Below, in pieces: positions 13,877 through 22,110 of a DNA stretch of 27,133 bases. Below the pieces are notes generated by a model. It worked only from the letters and a program-made list of their open reading frames with translations, ran no database searches and was not told the DNA's origin. The stretch covers positions 1-27,133 of the forward strand of contig JAICJM010000035.1 in the NCBI GenBank assembly GCA_025928435.1. The letters run 5' to 3'. The DNA is from Thermoleophilia bacterium (GTDB lineage: Bacteria > Actinomycetota > Thermoleophilia > Gaiellales > JAICJC01). Numbering within the stretch: position 1 is the first letter of the stretch; every line of letters starts with the position of its first letter. The translations under genes and the position numbers were made by a program.

Positions 13877-16642
13877 ATGACACCGGGGATCGTTGGCCGC
13901 GAAGCTCAGCTGCTCGAGGTCGAGAGGTTCCTCGATGCGGCGAGCGCGGGATTCGCCGTCCTCGTGTTCGAGGGCGACGCCGGGATCGGCAAGACGACGC
14001 TCTGGCTGGAGGCGCGCCGCCGCGCCCAGGAGCGCGGCGCGCTCGTCCTCGCCTGCCGCCCGTCCGCGGCCGAGGCGAAGCTCTCGTTCGCGGCGGTCGC
14101 CGACATGCTGGGGCGCGTGGACGACGACGCGTTCGCCTCGCTTCCCGATCCTCAGCGCGAGGCGCTCGAGGTGGCGCTCCTGCGCCGCCGGCCGGCCGGG
14201 AAGGGGCCCGACAGCCGCGCGGTGGCGGCGGCCTTCCTGACGCTCATCCGCGGCCTGCCCGGAGATGGCCTGGTGATCCTCGCGATCGACGACTGGCAGT
14301 GGCTCGACCCGCCGTCGCGGCGCGTGCTCGAGTTCGCGGCCCGGCGGCTCGAGGACGAGCGGATCGGCCTCCTGTGCTCCACCAGGCCCGCCTCGCCCGG
14401 GTGGTCGGCCGGCGCCGCGGCCGAGCGCATGACGCGGGTCGCGGTGGGGCCCCTGTCCCTCGCGGCGCTCGGGCGGATCGTCTCCGGGAGCCTGGGGCGG
14501 CCGCTGCCGCGTCCGTCGCTCGTCCGGATCGCCCAGGCCAGCGGCGGCAACCCGTTCCACGCGCTCGAGATCGCGCAGCTCGCGGCCGGCCAGGGGCCGG
14601 AGCGGGTCGCGGGCGCCGGGCTCGTGCCGGTCTCCGCCGATCTGCGCAAGCTGACCGCCGAGCGCATTCGGCGGCTGCCGCAAGCCGCGCGCGACGCCGT
14701 CCTCCTGGCGGCGGTGGTCTCGGAGCCCGACCGGCGCAGCGTCGACATCGAGGCGCTCGCGCCCGCGGAGGAGGCGGGGATCGTGACCGTGGACGCCGCC
14801 GGGCGGATCGCGTTCGCACACCCGCTGTTCGCCTCGGCCGCCTACGAGTCGGTTCCCGCCGCCCGCCGGCGGGAGCTGCATCTGCGCGCCGCCGGGCTGG
14901 TCGCGGAGCCGGAGGAGCGGGCCCGCCAGCTCGCCCTGGCCGCGCCGGGCCCCGATCCGGCGGTCGCGGAGCAGCTGGACGCGGGGGCGGCCGCGGCCGC
15001 CGCGCGCGGCGCATCCGACGCGGCGGCCGACCTGGCCGAGCTGGCGGCGCGGCTCACCCCAGCGGACGACGGGGACGCGCGGGCGCGGCGGCTGCTGGCC
15101 GCGGCCCGCTTCGAGCTGGACGCCGGAGACCTCGACCGGTCCGACGCGCTGACGCAGCAGGTGCTCGAGAACGCCCCGCCGGGCGTGCTGCGCGCGCGGG
15201 CGCTCTGGCTGGCATCCGACCTCGCGGCCCGGCACAGCAACTTCGCCGACGCCGGGACGCTGGCCGCCGAGGCGGTCGAGCTCGCGGGTGACGACCCGGA
15301 GCTGCGGGCGGCGATCGAGCTGCACCTGGTGTACTGCGCCGTCAGCGCCGGCAACATCCCCGGCGCGGAGCCGTACGCGCGCGCCGCCCTGGAGCACGCC
15401 CACGCGGCCGCCAACGACGGGATGGTTGCCGACGCCCTCGCGGTCCTGACGATGGCCGACTTCCTGGCCGGGCGCGGGCTCGACGAGGCCCGGCTCGAGC
15501 GCGCGATCCTGCTCGAGCGTCCGGACATGGCGCGCGCGTTCATCATGCGCCCGCAGGTGATCCGGGGCATGCTGCGCCTGTGGACGGGCGAGGTGGACGG
15601 CGCCCGCGAGATCCTGGCGACGGTGCTCGGGGAGCTGGCGGAGCGCGGGCAGGAGGCGGCGGCGCCGATGCTCTCCCACTACCTGGTCTGGGCCGACGTC
15701 TGGCGCGGGGACTTCGCGGCGGCCGCCCGGACGGCCGCCGCCGCGGACGAGGCGGCGGCACTGCTCGACGACCCCGCGGTCTCGGCCGTCGCGCTCTCCG
15801 GGAGCGCGCTCGTGCACGCCTTCGACGGCCGCGCCGACCTCGCGCGCCGCGAGGCGGGCGAGGCGCTCGCGCTGTTCGAGCGGCTGGGATGGCGGTCGGG
15901 CGTGATCTGGCCCCTGTGGGCGGTCGGGATGGCCGAGCTCTCCGACGGCAACCCCGCCGGCGTGCACGCCGTGCTCGGCCCGCTCGCCGCCCAGGTGGAC
16001 GGGATGGGGGCGACCGACCCGGTGCTGCGGATGTTCCTGCCCGACGAGGTCGAAGCGCTCGTCGCGCTGGGCGAGCTCGACCTCGCGGAGGAGTATCTCG
16101 GCCCGTTCGAGCGCGACGCCGGAGAGCTCGACCGTGCGTGGGCGATCGCCGCGGCCGGACGGTGCCGCGGTGCCCTGGAGGCGGCCCGCGGCGCCCGCGG
16201 CGAGGCGCTGGCGGCGTTCGAGCGCGCCCTGGCTGCCCACGATGCCGTCGAGATGCCGTTCGAGCGGGCGCGGACGCTGCTGCTCGCAGGCGACGCCCAT
16301 CGCCGTTTCAGGCAGCGCGGCCGGGCCCGCGGGCTGCTCGAGGAGGCGTGCGCGGCGTTCGACCAGCTCGGGACGACGCCATGGTCGGCGCGGGCCCGGA
16401 AGGCGATCGCCCGGCTCGGCCGGCCGGGCTCCGGTGGCGAGGCCCTCACCGAGACCGAGCGCCGCCTGGCCGAGCTGGCCGCCTCCGGCCTGTCCAACCA
16501 GGAGGTCGCGGCCCGCGCGTTCGTGTCAGTCAAGACCGTCGAGGCCAACCTCACACGCGTCTACCGCAAGCTCGGCGTCCGCTCGCGGGTCGCGCTCGCG
16601 AACGCGCTGCGGGAGGCCGGCGGGGAGTCCGCTCAGACGTAG
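13877..16642 (+). CDS. LuxR-family regulator with AAA ATPase domain (LAL type)
   Basis: A 921-residue large ATP-binding LuxR regulator. Near the start is Walker A GDAGIGKT (residues 33-40) and around residue 135 Walker B LAIDDWQWLD. A long alpha-helical, Ala/Arg-rich TPR-like region (about 350-850) follows, and the C-terminal LuxR HTH (about 856-911) contains LTETERRLAELAASGLSNQE and VSVKTVEANLTRVYRKLGV. Proteins of this type bind an inducer through the STAND/TPR part, hydrolyse ATP and activate transcription. It is divergent from the ureide operon with 68 nt between start codons, so cross-regulation is possible. A TAGGGT box ends 10 nt before the ATG. Its targets are unknown. Confidence 0.9.
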   Translation: MTPGIVGREAQLLEVERFLDAASAGFAVLVFEGDAGIGKTTLWLEARRRAQERGALVLACRPSAAEAKLSFAAVADMLGRVDDDAFASLPDPQREALEVALLRRRPAGKGPDSRAVAAAFLTLIRGLPGDGLVILAIDDWQWLDPPSRRVLEFAARRLEDERIGLLCSTRPASPGWSAGAAAERMTRVAVGPLSLAALGRIVSGSLGRPLPRPSLVRIAQASGGNPFHALEIAQLAAGQGPERVAGAGLVPVSADLRKLTAERIRRLPQAARDAVLLAAVVSEPDRRSVDIEALAPAEEAGIVTVDAAGRIAFAHPLFASAAYESVPAARRRELHLRAAGLVAEPEERARQLALAAPGPDPAVAEQLDAGAAAAAARGASDAAADLAELAARLTPADDGDARARRLLAAARFELDAGDLDRSDALTQQVLENAPPGVLRARALWLASDLAARHSNFADAGTLAAEAVELAGDDPELRAAIELHLVYCAVSAGNIPGAEPYARAALEHAHAAANDGMVADALAVLTMADFLAGRGLDEARLERAILLERPDMARAFIMRPQVIRGMLRLWTGEVDGAREILATVLGELAERGQEAAAPMLSHYLVWADVWRGDFAAAARTAAAADEAAALLDDPAVSAVALSGSALVHAFDGRADLARREAGEALALFERLGWRSGVIWPLWAVGMAELSDGNPAGVHAVLGPLAAQVDGMGATDPVLRMFLPDEVEALVALGELDLAEEYLGPFERDAGELDRAWAIAAAGRCRGALEAARGARGEALAAFERALAAHDAVEMPFERARTLLLAGDAHRRFRQRGRARGLLEEACAAFDQLGTTPWSARARKAIARLGRPGSGGEALTETERRLAELAASGLSNQEVAARAFVSVKTVEANLTRVYRKLGVRSRVALANALREAGGESAQT

Positions 16643-16691
16643 GGTTTCCCCGCTTTCGGTCAGGCACGGAGCGGCCTACGGTGGTGGGCGG

Positions 16692-16994
16692 ATGGCAGGT
16701 GAGGCCCCAATCGACTTCGTGGCGGAATGCCTGTGGCCGGACGTCCACGAGGACGACCTGCGGGCGCTCGACGCGCGCGCGGGCGGCGAGTCCGAGCGGC
16801 TCGCCGCCCGCGGCGGGTCGGTCCGGTACATGGGCTCGCTCCTGATGCGCGAGGACGAGGTGGTTCTGTGCCTCTTCCGCGGCCGCCAGGACGACGTCCG
16901 CCGCGTCGTCGAGGCGGCCCGGATCCCCTATGACCGCATCCTCGAGGCGGCGTGCTCGCCGTGGCCCGTTGAACCCGACAGGAGGAGCAGATGA
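16692..16994 (+). CDS. Small DUF4242-like (ferredoxin-fold) protein
   Basis: A 100-residue cytoplasmic protein. It starts MAGEAPIDFVAECLWPDVHE, has a central VRYMGSLLMREDEVVLCLF strand pair and ends RRVVEAARIPYDRILEA. This pattern resembles DUF4242/SCO4226-type small ferredoxin-fold proteins, some of which bind nickel, but the match is from memory of the motif shape and is only suggestive. The ATG at 16692 has a TACGGT box nine bases upstream, consistent with a leaderless start. Its stop overlaps the next ATG by 4 nt, making a two-gene unit with a lipoprotein. Confidence 0.6.
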   Translation: MAGEAPIDFVAECLWPDVHEDDLRALDARAGGESERLAARGGSVRYMGSLLMREDEVVLCLFRGRQDDVRRVVEAARIPYDRILEAACSPWPVEPDRRSR

Positions 16995-17473
16995 GCGAAC
17001 GAACGCACACGTCCCGGCGGCCCCGCGCCGCCGTCATCGCCGGTCTCGGCATCGTGGTGGCCCTGACGGTCTCGGCGTGCGGCGGAAGCGGCGGAGGCGG
17101 GTCGTCGTCGACCGGGACGAGCACGCCCGCGGCCGCGTCGACCCCGGCGACGCAGGTCACGACGACGACGTCGACGTCGACCACCACGTCCGACAGCGGC
17201 CTCTCCGGGAAGTGGAAGGGCACGTACAGCGGCACCTACTCGGGCACCTTCGTGCTGAACTGGAACCAGTCGGGATCCAAGCTGAACGGCACGATCGATC
17301 TCTCGACGGCGGGCACCGTGCCCGTGAACGGCACGGTGGACGGCAGCTCGATCAAGTTCGGCACCGTCGGCGGGAGCGCGGTTCACTACACGGGCTCGGT
17401 CTCCGGCGACTCGATGTCGGGCAGCTACACGACCGCCGGCGGCGACGGCAGCTGGACGGCGCACAGGGCCTGA
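16991..17473 (+). CDS. Ser/Thr-rich lipoprotein, unknown function
   Basis: A 160-residue exported lipoprotein: basic start SERTHTSRRPR, hydrophobic core (AAVIAGLGIVVALTV) and lipobox VSAC, then a low-complexity Gly/Ser/Thr linker to about residue 70. The mature domain repeats beta-strand-like patterns (GTYSGTYSGTFVLNWNQ, LNGTIDLS, VNGTVDGSSIKFGT, YTGSVSGDSMSGSY), as in small beta-barrel or lipocalin-like proteins. The linker is encoded by ACG/TCG-rich low-complexity DNA. It overlaps the upstream gene as ATGA and stops 4 nt from a convergent gene. Function not recognised. Confidence 0.72.
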   Translation: MSERTHTSRRPRAAVIAGLGIVVALTVSACGGSGGGGSSSTGTSTPAAASTPATQVTTTTSTSTTTSDSGLSGKWKGTYSGTYSGTFVLNWNQSGSKLNGTIDLSTAGTVPVNGTVDGSSIKFGTVGGSAVHYTGSVSGDSMSGSYTTAGGDGSWTAHRA

Positions 17474-17477
17474 CGCC

Positions 17478-17915
17478 TCACGCAGGGATGATGCTGATCT
17501 GACCCGAGCTCTCGAGGATGGCCCACCCGATGTCCTCGAGCCGGGTCACCTGCTGCAGCCGGGCCTCGGCCAGCACCTCGCCCAGGTCGAGCCGCTGGCG
17601 CTTGAGGTTGGCGGTGTTCGGCTTGCCGTTCTCGACCAGGATCAGCGGGTCGCCGTCGAGGACGGGACGGAGCCGGGGCACCTTCACGCTCAGGAACGAC
17701 ACGAAGACGGTCAGGAGCGTGAAGGTGCTGATGACCAGGAGGGCGCCGGTCAGCGAGTAGTCGCTCTGGGTGACGCCCTGCTGGACGAGGTCGCCGACGA
17801 CCACGAGCAGGATGATGTCGAACGGCTCGGCCGAGCCCAGCTCCCGCCGGCCCACGATGCGCGTGAGCAGGTAGATGAAGGCGAAGATGACGAATGCGCG
17901 GAGTACGAGGTCCAT
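17478..17915 (-). CDS. DUF421 (YetF-like) membrane protein
   Basis: A 145-residue membrane protein with three helices (VLRAFVIFAFIYLLTRIV, FDIILLVVVGDLVQQGV, LTGALLVISTFTLLTVFVSF) and a short cytoplasmic domain (LDGDPLILVENGKPNTANLK, then LEDIGWAILESSGQISIIP). RIVGRRELG and the second helix match DUF421. Family members are linked to cell-surface or spore properties in bacilli but have no defined biochemistry, and this one is at the short end of the family. It starts 3 nt after the upstream gene's stop, as part of a two-gene operon. Confidence 0.8.
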   Translation of the reverse strand: MDLVLRAFVIFAFIYLLTRIVGRRELGSAEPFDIILLVVVGDLVQQGVTQSDYSLTGALLVISTFTLLTVFVSFLSVKVPRLRPVLDGDPLILVENGKPNTANLKRQRLDLGEVLAEARLQQVTRLEDIGWAILESSGQISIIPA

Positions 17916-17918
17916 GGG

Positions 17919-18449
17919 CTACGGGTAGACGGTGACCGTGCGGCGGACGGTCGCGAGGGTCGTGTGGCCGTCTGCGAGGGTGACGGTCTCGTTCCGCCGC
18001 CAGCCGATGTTGGTCGGGTTCACCTGGAACTGGAACCAGTAGGTGGTGCGATGCCCTGCCGCGACGGGTGAGAACTCGAACGCCGGCCTGTCGTCGACGC
18101 TGCTGCCGGCGGCCGGCTGCGGGTTGACCGAGTTCTGCGTCATCGACTCGTACCACGCGTGCGAGAAGACCAGGACGGGGTGCGAGATCCGGCGATGGGC
18201 GAGGACCTGGATGCGCACCTGGAACATCAGGCCGCCGCGCAGGTGGGCGGGTGCCGAGACGCGCAGGTCGGCCGCGGGCGAGCTCGCCTCGGACTCCGTG
18301 GCCCGCTGCCCGAAGACGTTCGCGAGCCCGAGGACGACGAGGACGGCGGGGACGACGAGGATCGCCCGCCGCACCCAGGTCGCGGCGTCGGGGTGGCGAC
18401 GGTCGCTGGACCGCTCGCGGATCAGGCCGTCGGGGAGCTTCGACGCCAC
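17919..18449 (-). CDS. Membrane-anchored protein of unknown function
   Basis: A 176-residue protein with a cytoplasmic N-terminus of about 27 residues, one helix (AILVVPAVLVVLGLANVFG) and an extracytoplasmic beta-rich domain that ends RRTVTVYP. The external part has HRISHPVLVFSHAWYESMTQ and YWFQFQVNPTNIGWRRN, suggestive of an Ig-like or beta-sandwich fold, but no family is recognised. It starts with GTG at 18447-18449. Its closeness to the DUF421 gene suggests a joint envelope role. Confidence 0.65.
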   Translation of the reverse strand: MASKLPDGLIRERSSDRRHPDAATWVRRAILVVPAVLVVLGLANVFGQRATESEASSPAADLRVSAPAHLRGGLMFQVRIQVLAHRRISHPVLVFSHAWYESMTQNSVNPQPAAGSSVDDRPAFEFSPVAAGHRTTYWFQFQVNPTNIGWRRNETVTLADGHTTLATVRRTVTVYP

Positions 18450-18544
18450 GCTTCGGGGTTCGGCCGCGTGGGGCGGCCTCCTGCAAGGGTCGGCGCGCGA
18501 ACGGCGGCTGCGACACGCTTGTTACGATCACCACGGGTGACACC

Positions 18545-19382
18545 GTGGAGTACGGAGCGCACCTACCCCTGATCGCGTTCGAGCGCGAGCCGACGCTCCG
18601 GGATCTGAAGGCGTATGCCGCGGCCTCGCTCGGACACCGCTGGCTGTCGGCGAACGACCACCTGGTGTACCCCCGCCCGTGGCTGGACGGCCTCGCGGCG
18701 CTCGCAGCCGTCATCGAGGAGTCGGGAGACCTGACGCTGGCCACGACCGTGAGCCTGCCCGTCGTGCGCGGGCCGGCGTCCCTGGCGCGGCCGTCGGCGT
18801 GCCGTTCGAGGAGCGCTGGCGGCGGTTCGACGAAGCCGTCCGGGCGGTGCGGGCGCTGCTCGGGAGCGCTCCCGCCTACGAGGGGCGGTTCTACTCGGCC
18901 ACCGGGGCGCTGCCCGAGGCCCGATCGTCGCCCCGCATCCCGATCTGGATCGCGAGCTGGGGCTCGCCCGCGGGGCTGCGCCGGGTGGCCCGCCAGGGCG
19001 ACGGCTGGGTCGCCTCCGCCTACAACATCGGCCCCGAGCGCTTCGAGGCAGCGCTCGGCCGCCTCCGGCAGCAGCTGGCGCATGACCGGCGTCCCACGAC
19101 GCCTTCGGCAACGCCCTCGCGACCACGTGGCTCCACATCACGGACGGTCGTGCCGGCGCCGAGCGGGTGCTGGCCGACGTGCTCGCGCCGATGCTGCGGC
19201 GATCGGTCGAGGAGCTGCACGCGCTCTCGCTGCCGATCGGGCCGCCCGAGGTCTGCGCCGAGCGGCTCGCGGCCTACGCGCGTGCGGGCGTGGAGCGCGT
19301 CATGCTCTGACCGATGCACGACGAGGTGCGGCAGCTCGAGTTGTTCCAGGAGCGGGTGGCGCCCCTCGTCGCTGCGGCGTGA
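18545..19382 (+). pseudogene. LLM-class (luciferase-like, F420-type) oxidoreductase remnant
   Basis: Three frames together spell one LLM-class oxidoreductase. Frame one (GTG 18545 to about 18795) has VEYGAHLPLIAFERE, ANDHLVYPRPWLDG and LATTVSLPVVRGP. Frame two (about 18785-19090) has VGVPFEERWRRFDEAV, IPIWIASWGSPAGLRRVA and GDGWVASAYNI. Frame three (about 19098 on) has NALATTWLHITDG and LSLPIGPPEVCAERLAAYA. About 25-30 residues expected between the first two parts are missing, implying a real deletion. A TGA at 19308-19310 replaces the Trp codon expected before PMHDEVRQLELFQERV; without it the frame continues to 19380-19382. The three independent lesions make a functional product unlikely. 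The family uses flavin or F420 to oxidise or reduce small molecules. Confidence 0.78.
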
Positions 19383-19427
19383 CCAGCCGAGGCGGACGCC
19401 GGCCCAGGCCGTCCGCGTAGCACGTGC

Positions 19428-20165
19428 GTGGGACGAGCACTGAGTCTCGTGGCGCTTGCCGCCGCGCTCGGGGTGACGACGTGGTTTGTGGCCAGGCCGG
19501 GGAGCACGACTGCCCCGGCGCCGGCGCCGCCGCGGACAGCGGCGCATCACCACACCCGGCACCGACCGCGATCGCCGTCCCACCGGGCGCGGCCGCTCGC
19601 CATGCGCCGCCGGCTGCAGGCGCACATCGTCTGGCACCGGTCGCGCGCGGTCGGCCTGCCCTACGCGGGGAGCCTGGTCGGAGGCGTCCGGTTGCCGCGG
19701 GAGGGCGTCCATTTCTTCACGTGGGACCCCGTGCTGCACCGGTCGCCGAACCGGCCCTGGCGGCGGTACGGCACGGCTCGGCTCGTGCGCACACTGCTCG
19801 CGGTGGTCGACGCCTACGCCGCCGCGCACCCGCATGCGGCCCGGGTCGGGATCGGCGATCTGTCACGCCCGCACGGCGGCGACTTCGGGCCGCGCTTCGG
19901 GGGGATCGGGCACGCCTCCCACCAGAACGGGCTCGACGCCGACGTCTATTACCCGCTCCGCGACCGGCGCGAGCGAGCGCCCACGTCGGTCGGCGGGATC
20001 GACCACCGGCTGGCGCAAGACCTGGTCGATCGGTTCGTGCGGGCCGGCGCGCAGTTCGTCTTCGTCGGCCCCAACACGCATCTCCATGGGCCGACCGGGA
20101 TCGTCGAGGTGCTCGTCCATCACGACGACCACATGCACGTACGCCTCCGGCCGGGCAGCGGCTAG
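19428..20165 (+). CDS. Penicillin-insensitive murein endopeptidase (M74, MepA-like)
   Basis: A 245-residue exported peptidase. A GTG start gives an N-terminal hydrophobic segment (LSLVALAAALGVTTWFVA) acting as signal anchor, then a Pro/His/Arg-rich linker to about residue 60. The zinc-site motifs of LAS-type murein endopeptidases are present: HQNGLDAD (His165, Asp172) and HDDHMHVRL (His235, His237), with GIGDLSRPHGGDFGPRF between. Such enzymes cut D-alanyl-meso-diaminopimelyl crosslinks in peptidoglycan. No frame break is seen here, unlike its two neighbours. It may function in envelope growth. Confidence 0.82.
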   Translation: MGRALSLVALAAALGVTTWFVARPGSTTAPAPAPPRTAAHHHTRHRPRSPSHRARPLAMRRRLQAHIVWHRSRAVGLPYAGSLVGGVRLPREGVHFFTWDPVLHRSPNRPWRRYGTARLVRTLLAVVDAYAAAHPHAARVGIGDLSRPHGGDFGPRFGGIGHASHQNGLDADVYYPLRDRRERAPTSVGGIDHRLAQDLVDRFVRAGAQFVFVGPNTHLHGPTGIVEVLVHHDDHMHVRLRPGSG

Positions 20166-20175
20166 TCTGGACGGC

Positions 20176-21152
20176 ATGGCGCGTCTGTATGCCGCCACCG
20201 GGGACGGCATCGCGGCCCTCACGGAGCGGGCCGGCGAGTGGACGGCCGAGCCGCTGCTGGACGAGCCCGGAGCCGGGTGTCTGGCGACCGACCCGGGCGA
20301 CGCCGACACCGTGTACGCCGGGCTGCGGGAGGGCGGCGTGCGACGCTCGACCGACGGCGGCCGCACCTGGGTCGACTGCAGGCTCCCCGACTCAGGCGTC
20401 TACTCCCTGGCCGTCAGCCCCGCCGACGGCGCCGTCTACGCCGGCACGGAGCCGAGCCGCCTGTTCCGAAGCGGCGACGGCGGGGAGCGCTGGGAGGCCC
20501 TGGACGGATTGCTCGAGCTCCCGTCCCGGCCCACCTGGAGCTTCCCTCCGCGACCGTGGACGTCGCATGTGCGCTCGATCGCGCCGAGCCCGCACGACGC
20601 CGACGTGATCCTGGTGGGCATCGAGCTGGGCGGGCTCATGCGCTCCACCGACCGCGGCGAGACCTGGCACGACCACCGGCCCGGCGCCCAGCGCGACGTG
20701 CACTGCCTCGCCTGGCATCCGCGGGTGGAGGGGCGGGCGTACGAGGCGGGCGGCGGCGGCGCGGCGTGGAGCGGGGACGGCGGCGACACCTGGCATCCGG
20801 CTGATGAGGGCCGCGACCGCCACTACACGTGGGCCGTGGCCGCCGATCCCGACGATCCCGAACGATGGTACGTGTCGGCGAGCACCGGCCCCTTCCAGGC
20901 ACACGGGACGGGCGATCCGCAGGCCCGCGTCTACCGGCGCTCGAACGGTGAGGACTGGCACCCCGTGGCGGGCGGGCTGCCCGACCCGCTGCCCGCGATG
21001 CCCTACGCCCTGGTCACTCTCGAAGGCCGCCTGTTCGCCGGCCTTCGCAACGGGGACATCTGGCAGAGCGCGCCGATCGGGGCGACAGCTGGCACCCGTG
21101 CACGCTCACGGGCCGGCCGCTCGGGCAGCTGCTCGCGCTCGCCGGCGGATGA
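20176..21152 (+). CDS. BNR/Asp-box beta-propeller protein, frameshifted near the C-terminus
   Basis: A repeat protein of about 325 residues built from Asp-boxes: STDGGRTW, SGDGGERW, STDRGETW, SGDGGDTW and SNGEDW, spaced as in sialidase-like or Ycf48-like propellers. There is no signal peptide (it starts MARLYAATGDGIAALTERAG), so it is probably cytoplasmic. The final Asp-box is broken: in the raw frame the protein continues as GC-rich nonsense to a stop at 21375. A shift at about 21070-21074 (for example a duplicated CG) restores DRGDSWHPCTLTGRPLGQLL and a TGA at 21150-21152. A TAGTCT box ends 7 nt before the ATG. The molecular function is not deducible. Confidence 0.72.
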
Positions 21153-21156
21153 CCCG

Positions 21157-21606
21157 TCAGGGGTCGAAGACCGACCAGCAGATATCGGTGCGCAGCCGCT
21201 GGTCGTCGAGGACGAGATCGCGGATCGTCTCGGGCAGCTGTTCGCGCTGCCAGCGGCACTCGCGCCGGCGCGCGGCCTCGCCATCGCCCTCGGACGCCGC
21301 CGCGCGCACGGCCTTGATCGCATAGGGGCCGCGCCGAGCTCGTGCGCGGCGACGTGGGCCACCACCGCAGCCTGACCGGCGGCGTACGCGGCATGGCGGG
21401 CTGCGCCGCGCAGATCCCTGGCCGCCGCCATCGCGTGACCTCCGGCCGCACGTGCCTGGGACATCTTGATCTCGGCCCCGCGCCCATGCCCGGGCGTGCT
21501 CGATGGCGTCAAGCGGCCGCGCGTCGGACGGCCGCTCAGACTCGAACAGGATCAGAACGGGCTCCGCGCACGCGGCCGCCCACAGAGCGAGCGCGCCGGG
21601 GGTCAG
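21157..21606 (-). pseudogene. Imm5-like 'putative immunity protein' family remnant, no start and two frameshifts
   Basis: Read on the minus strand, three segments join into one protein: LALWAAACAEPVLILFESE with RPLDAIEHARAWARG; then, in another frame, EIKMSQARAAGGHAMAAARD and AYAAGQAAVVAHVAAHELGA; then, back in the first frame, YAIKAVRAAA, RWQREQLPETIRDLVLDDQ and CWSVFDP before a TGA at 21157-21159. This order (ARAWARGE, AHVA.H..GAA.YA.KA, W...LP..IRDLVL) matches the Imm5-like family. The shifts lie near 21474 (one extra base) and in the GGGG run at 21325-21328 and cancel each other. No ATG or GTG is available at the 5' end; CTG at 21604-21606 overlaps the upstream stop. No partner toxin is visible. 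Confidence 0.6.
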
Positions 21607-22067
21607 TACTCGTTCTTGATGGTGAAGTAGGAGCCGCGGATCGTCCCGGCCAGCCTCGACTTCTGGCGCGCGAACTTGAACCGCTCGGCGAGCTCGTCGG
21701 GGATGTCCATCCCGTCCGAGAGCTTGAATCCGACCGCGCGCTTGCCGGCGTCGCCGAGGGTGTACATCACGTTGATCGAGAGGCCGCTCTCGTAGAAGAC
21801 GTAGGCCATGCGGATGTTCTCGACCTGGAAGGCCGTCGCCTCGAGCGGCCGGGAGGCGATGACGATGTCACGCTCTTCCTTGAGGATCCGGTGTACCCAG
21901 TCGACCGTCTCCTTCGCGTCGCTCGCGGGCTCGACCGTGAAGACGTGGTCGTACTTGTTCTTGAAGTACCGAGCCTCGTTGGCGCGCAGCCCCGCCAGCG
22001 CGGACGCGACCGGGGACGACTCGAGACCCTCGGTCGAAACGGTCTCGAAATCCACGGCGTACGACAT
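21603..22067 (-). CDS. Hypothetical protein, ~154 residues
   Basis: A 154-residue soluble protein starting MSYAVDFETVSTEGLESSP. It has a helical segment (ALAGLRANEARYFKNKYDH), an acidic middle (VDWVHRILKEERDIVIASR), a beta-like part (FQVENIRMAYVFYESGLSIN, VMYTLGDAGKRAVGFKLSDG) and a C-terminus FKFARQKSRLAGTIRGSYF. No signal peptide or membrane helix is present. The balanced amino-acid composition, unlike the Arg/Ala-rich antisense frames, argues for a real gene. The ATG at 22065-22067 is chosen because sequence upstream of it looks non-coding. The gene is divergent from the cupin gene. I do not recognise the family. Confidence 0.68.
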   Translation of the reverse strand: MSYAVDFETVSTEGLESSPVASALAGLRANEARYFKNKYDHVFTVEPASDAKETVDWVHRILKEERDIVIASRPLEATAFQVENIRMAYVFYESGLSINVMYTLGDAGKRAVGFKLSDGMDIPDELAERFKFARQKSRLAGTIRGSYFTIKNEY

Positions 22068-22110
22068 CGGCACGCCGGAGCGTATCCGGCTCCCGACACT
22101 ATGTGTGGCC

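Noticed and set aside
13817..16300. 827-codon open frame antisense to the LuxR-type regulator
   Set aside because: Composition is Arg/Gly/Pro/Ala-rich with no domain; the opposite strand has clear Walker and LuxR motifs. It is a GC-rich mirror frame.
17150..17200. ACG/TCG-rich short repeats, considered as a tandem repeat locus
   Set aside because: They encode the Ser/Thr linker of a lipoprotein and are in-frame low complexity, not a CRISPR or independent repeat array.
21157..22067. A toxin-immunity pair made of the Imm5-like remnant and the 154-residue protein
   Set aside because: The 154-residue protein shows no toxin features or secretion module, and the immunity gene appears broken; adjacency alone is not enough.
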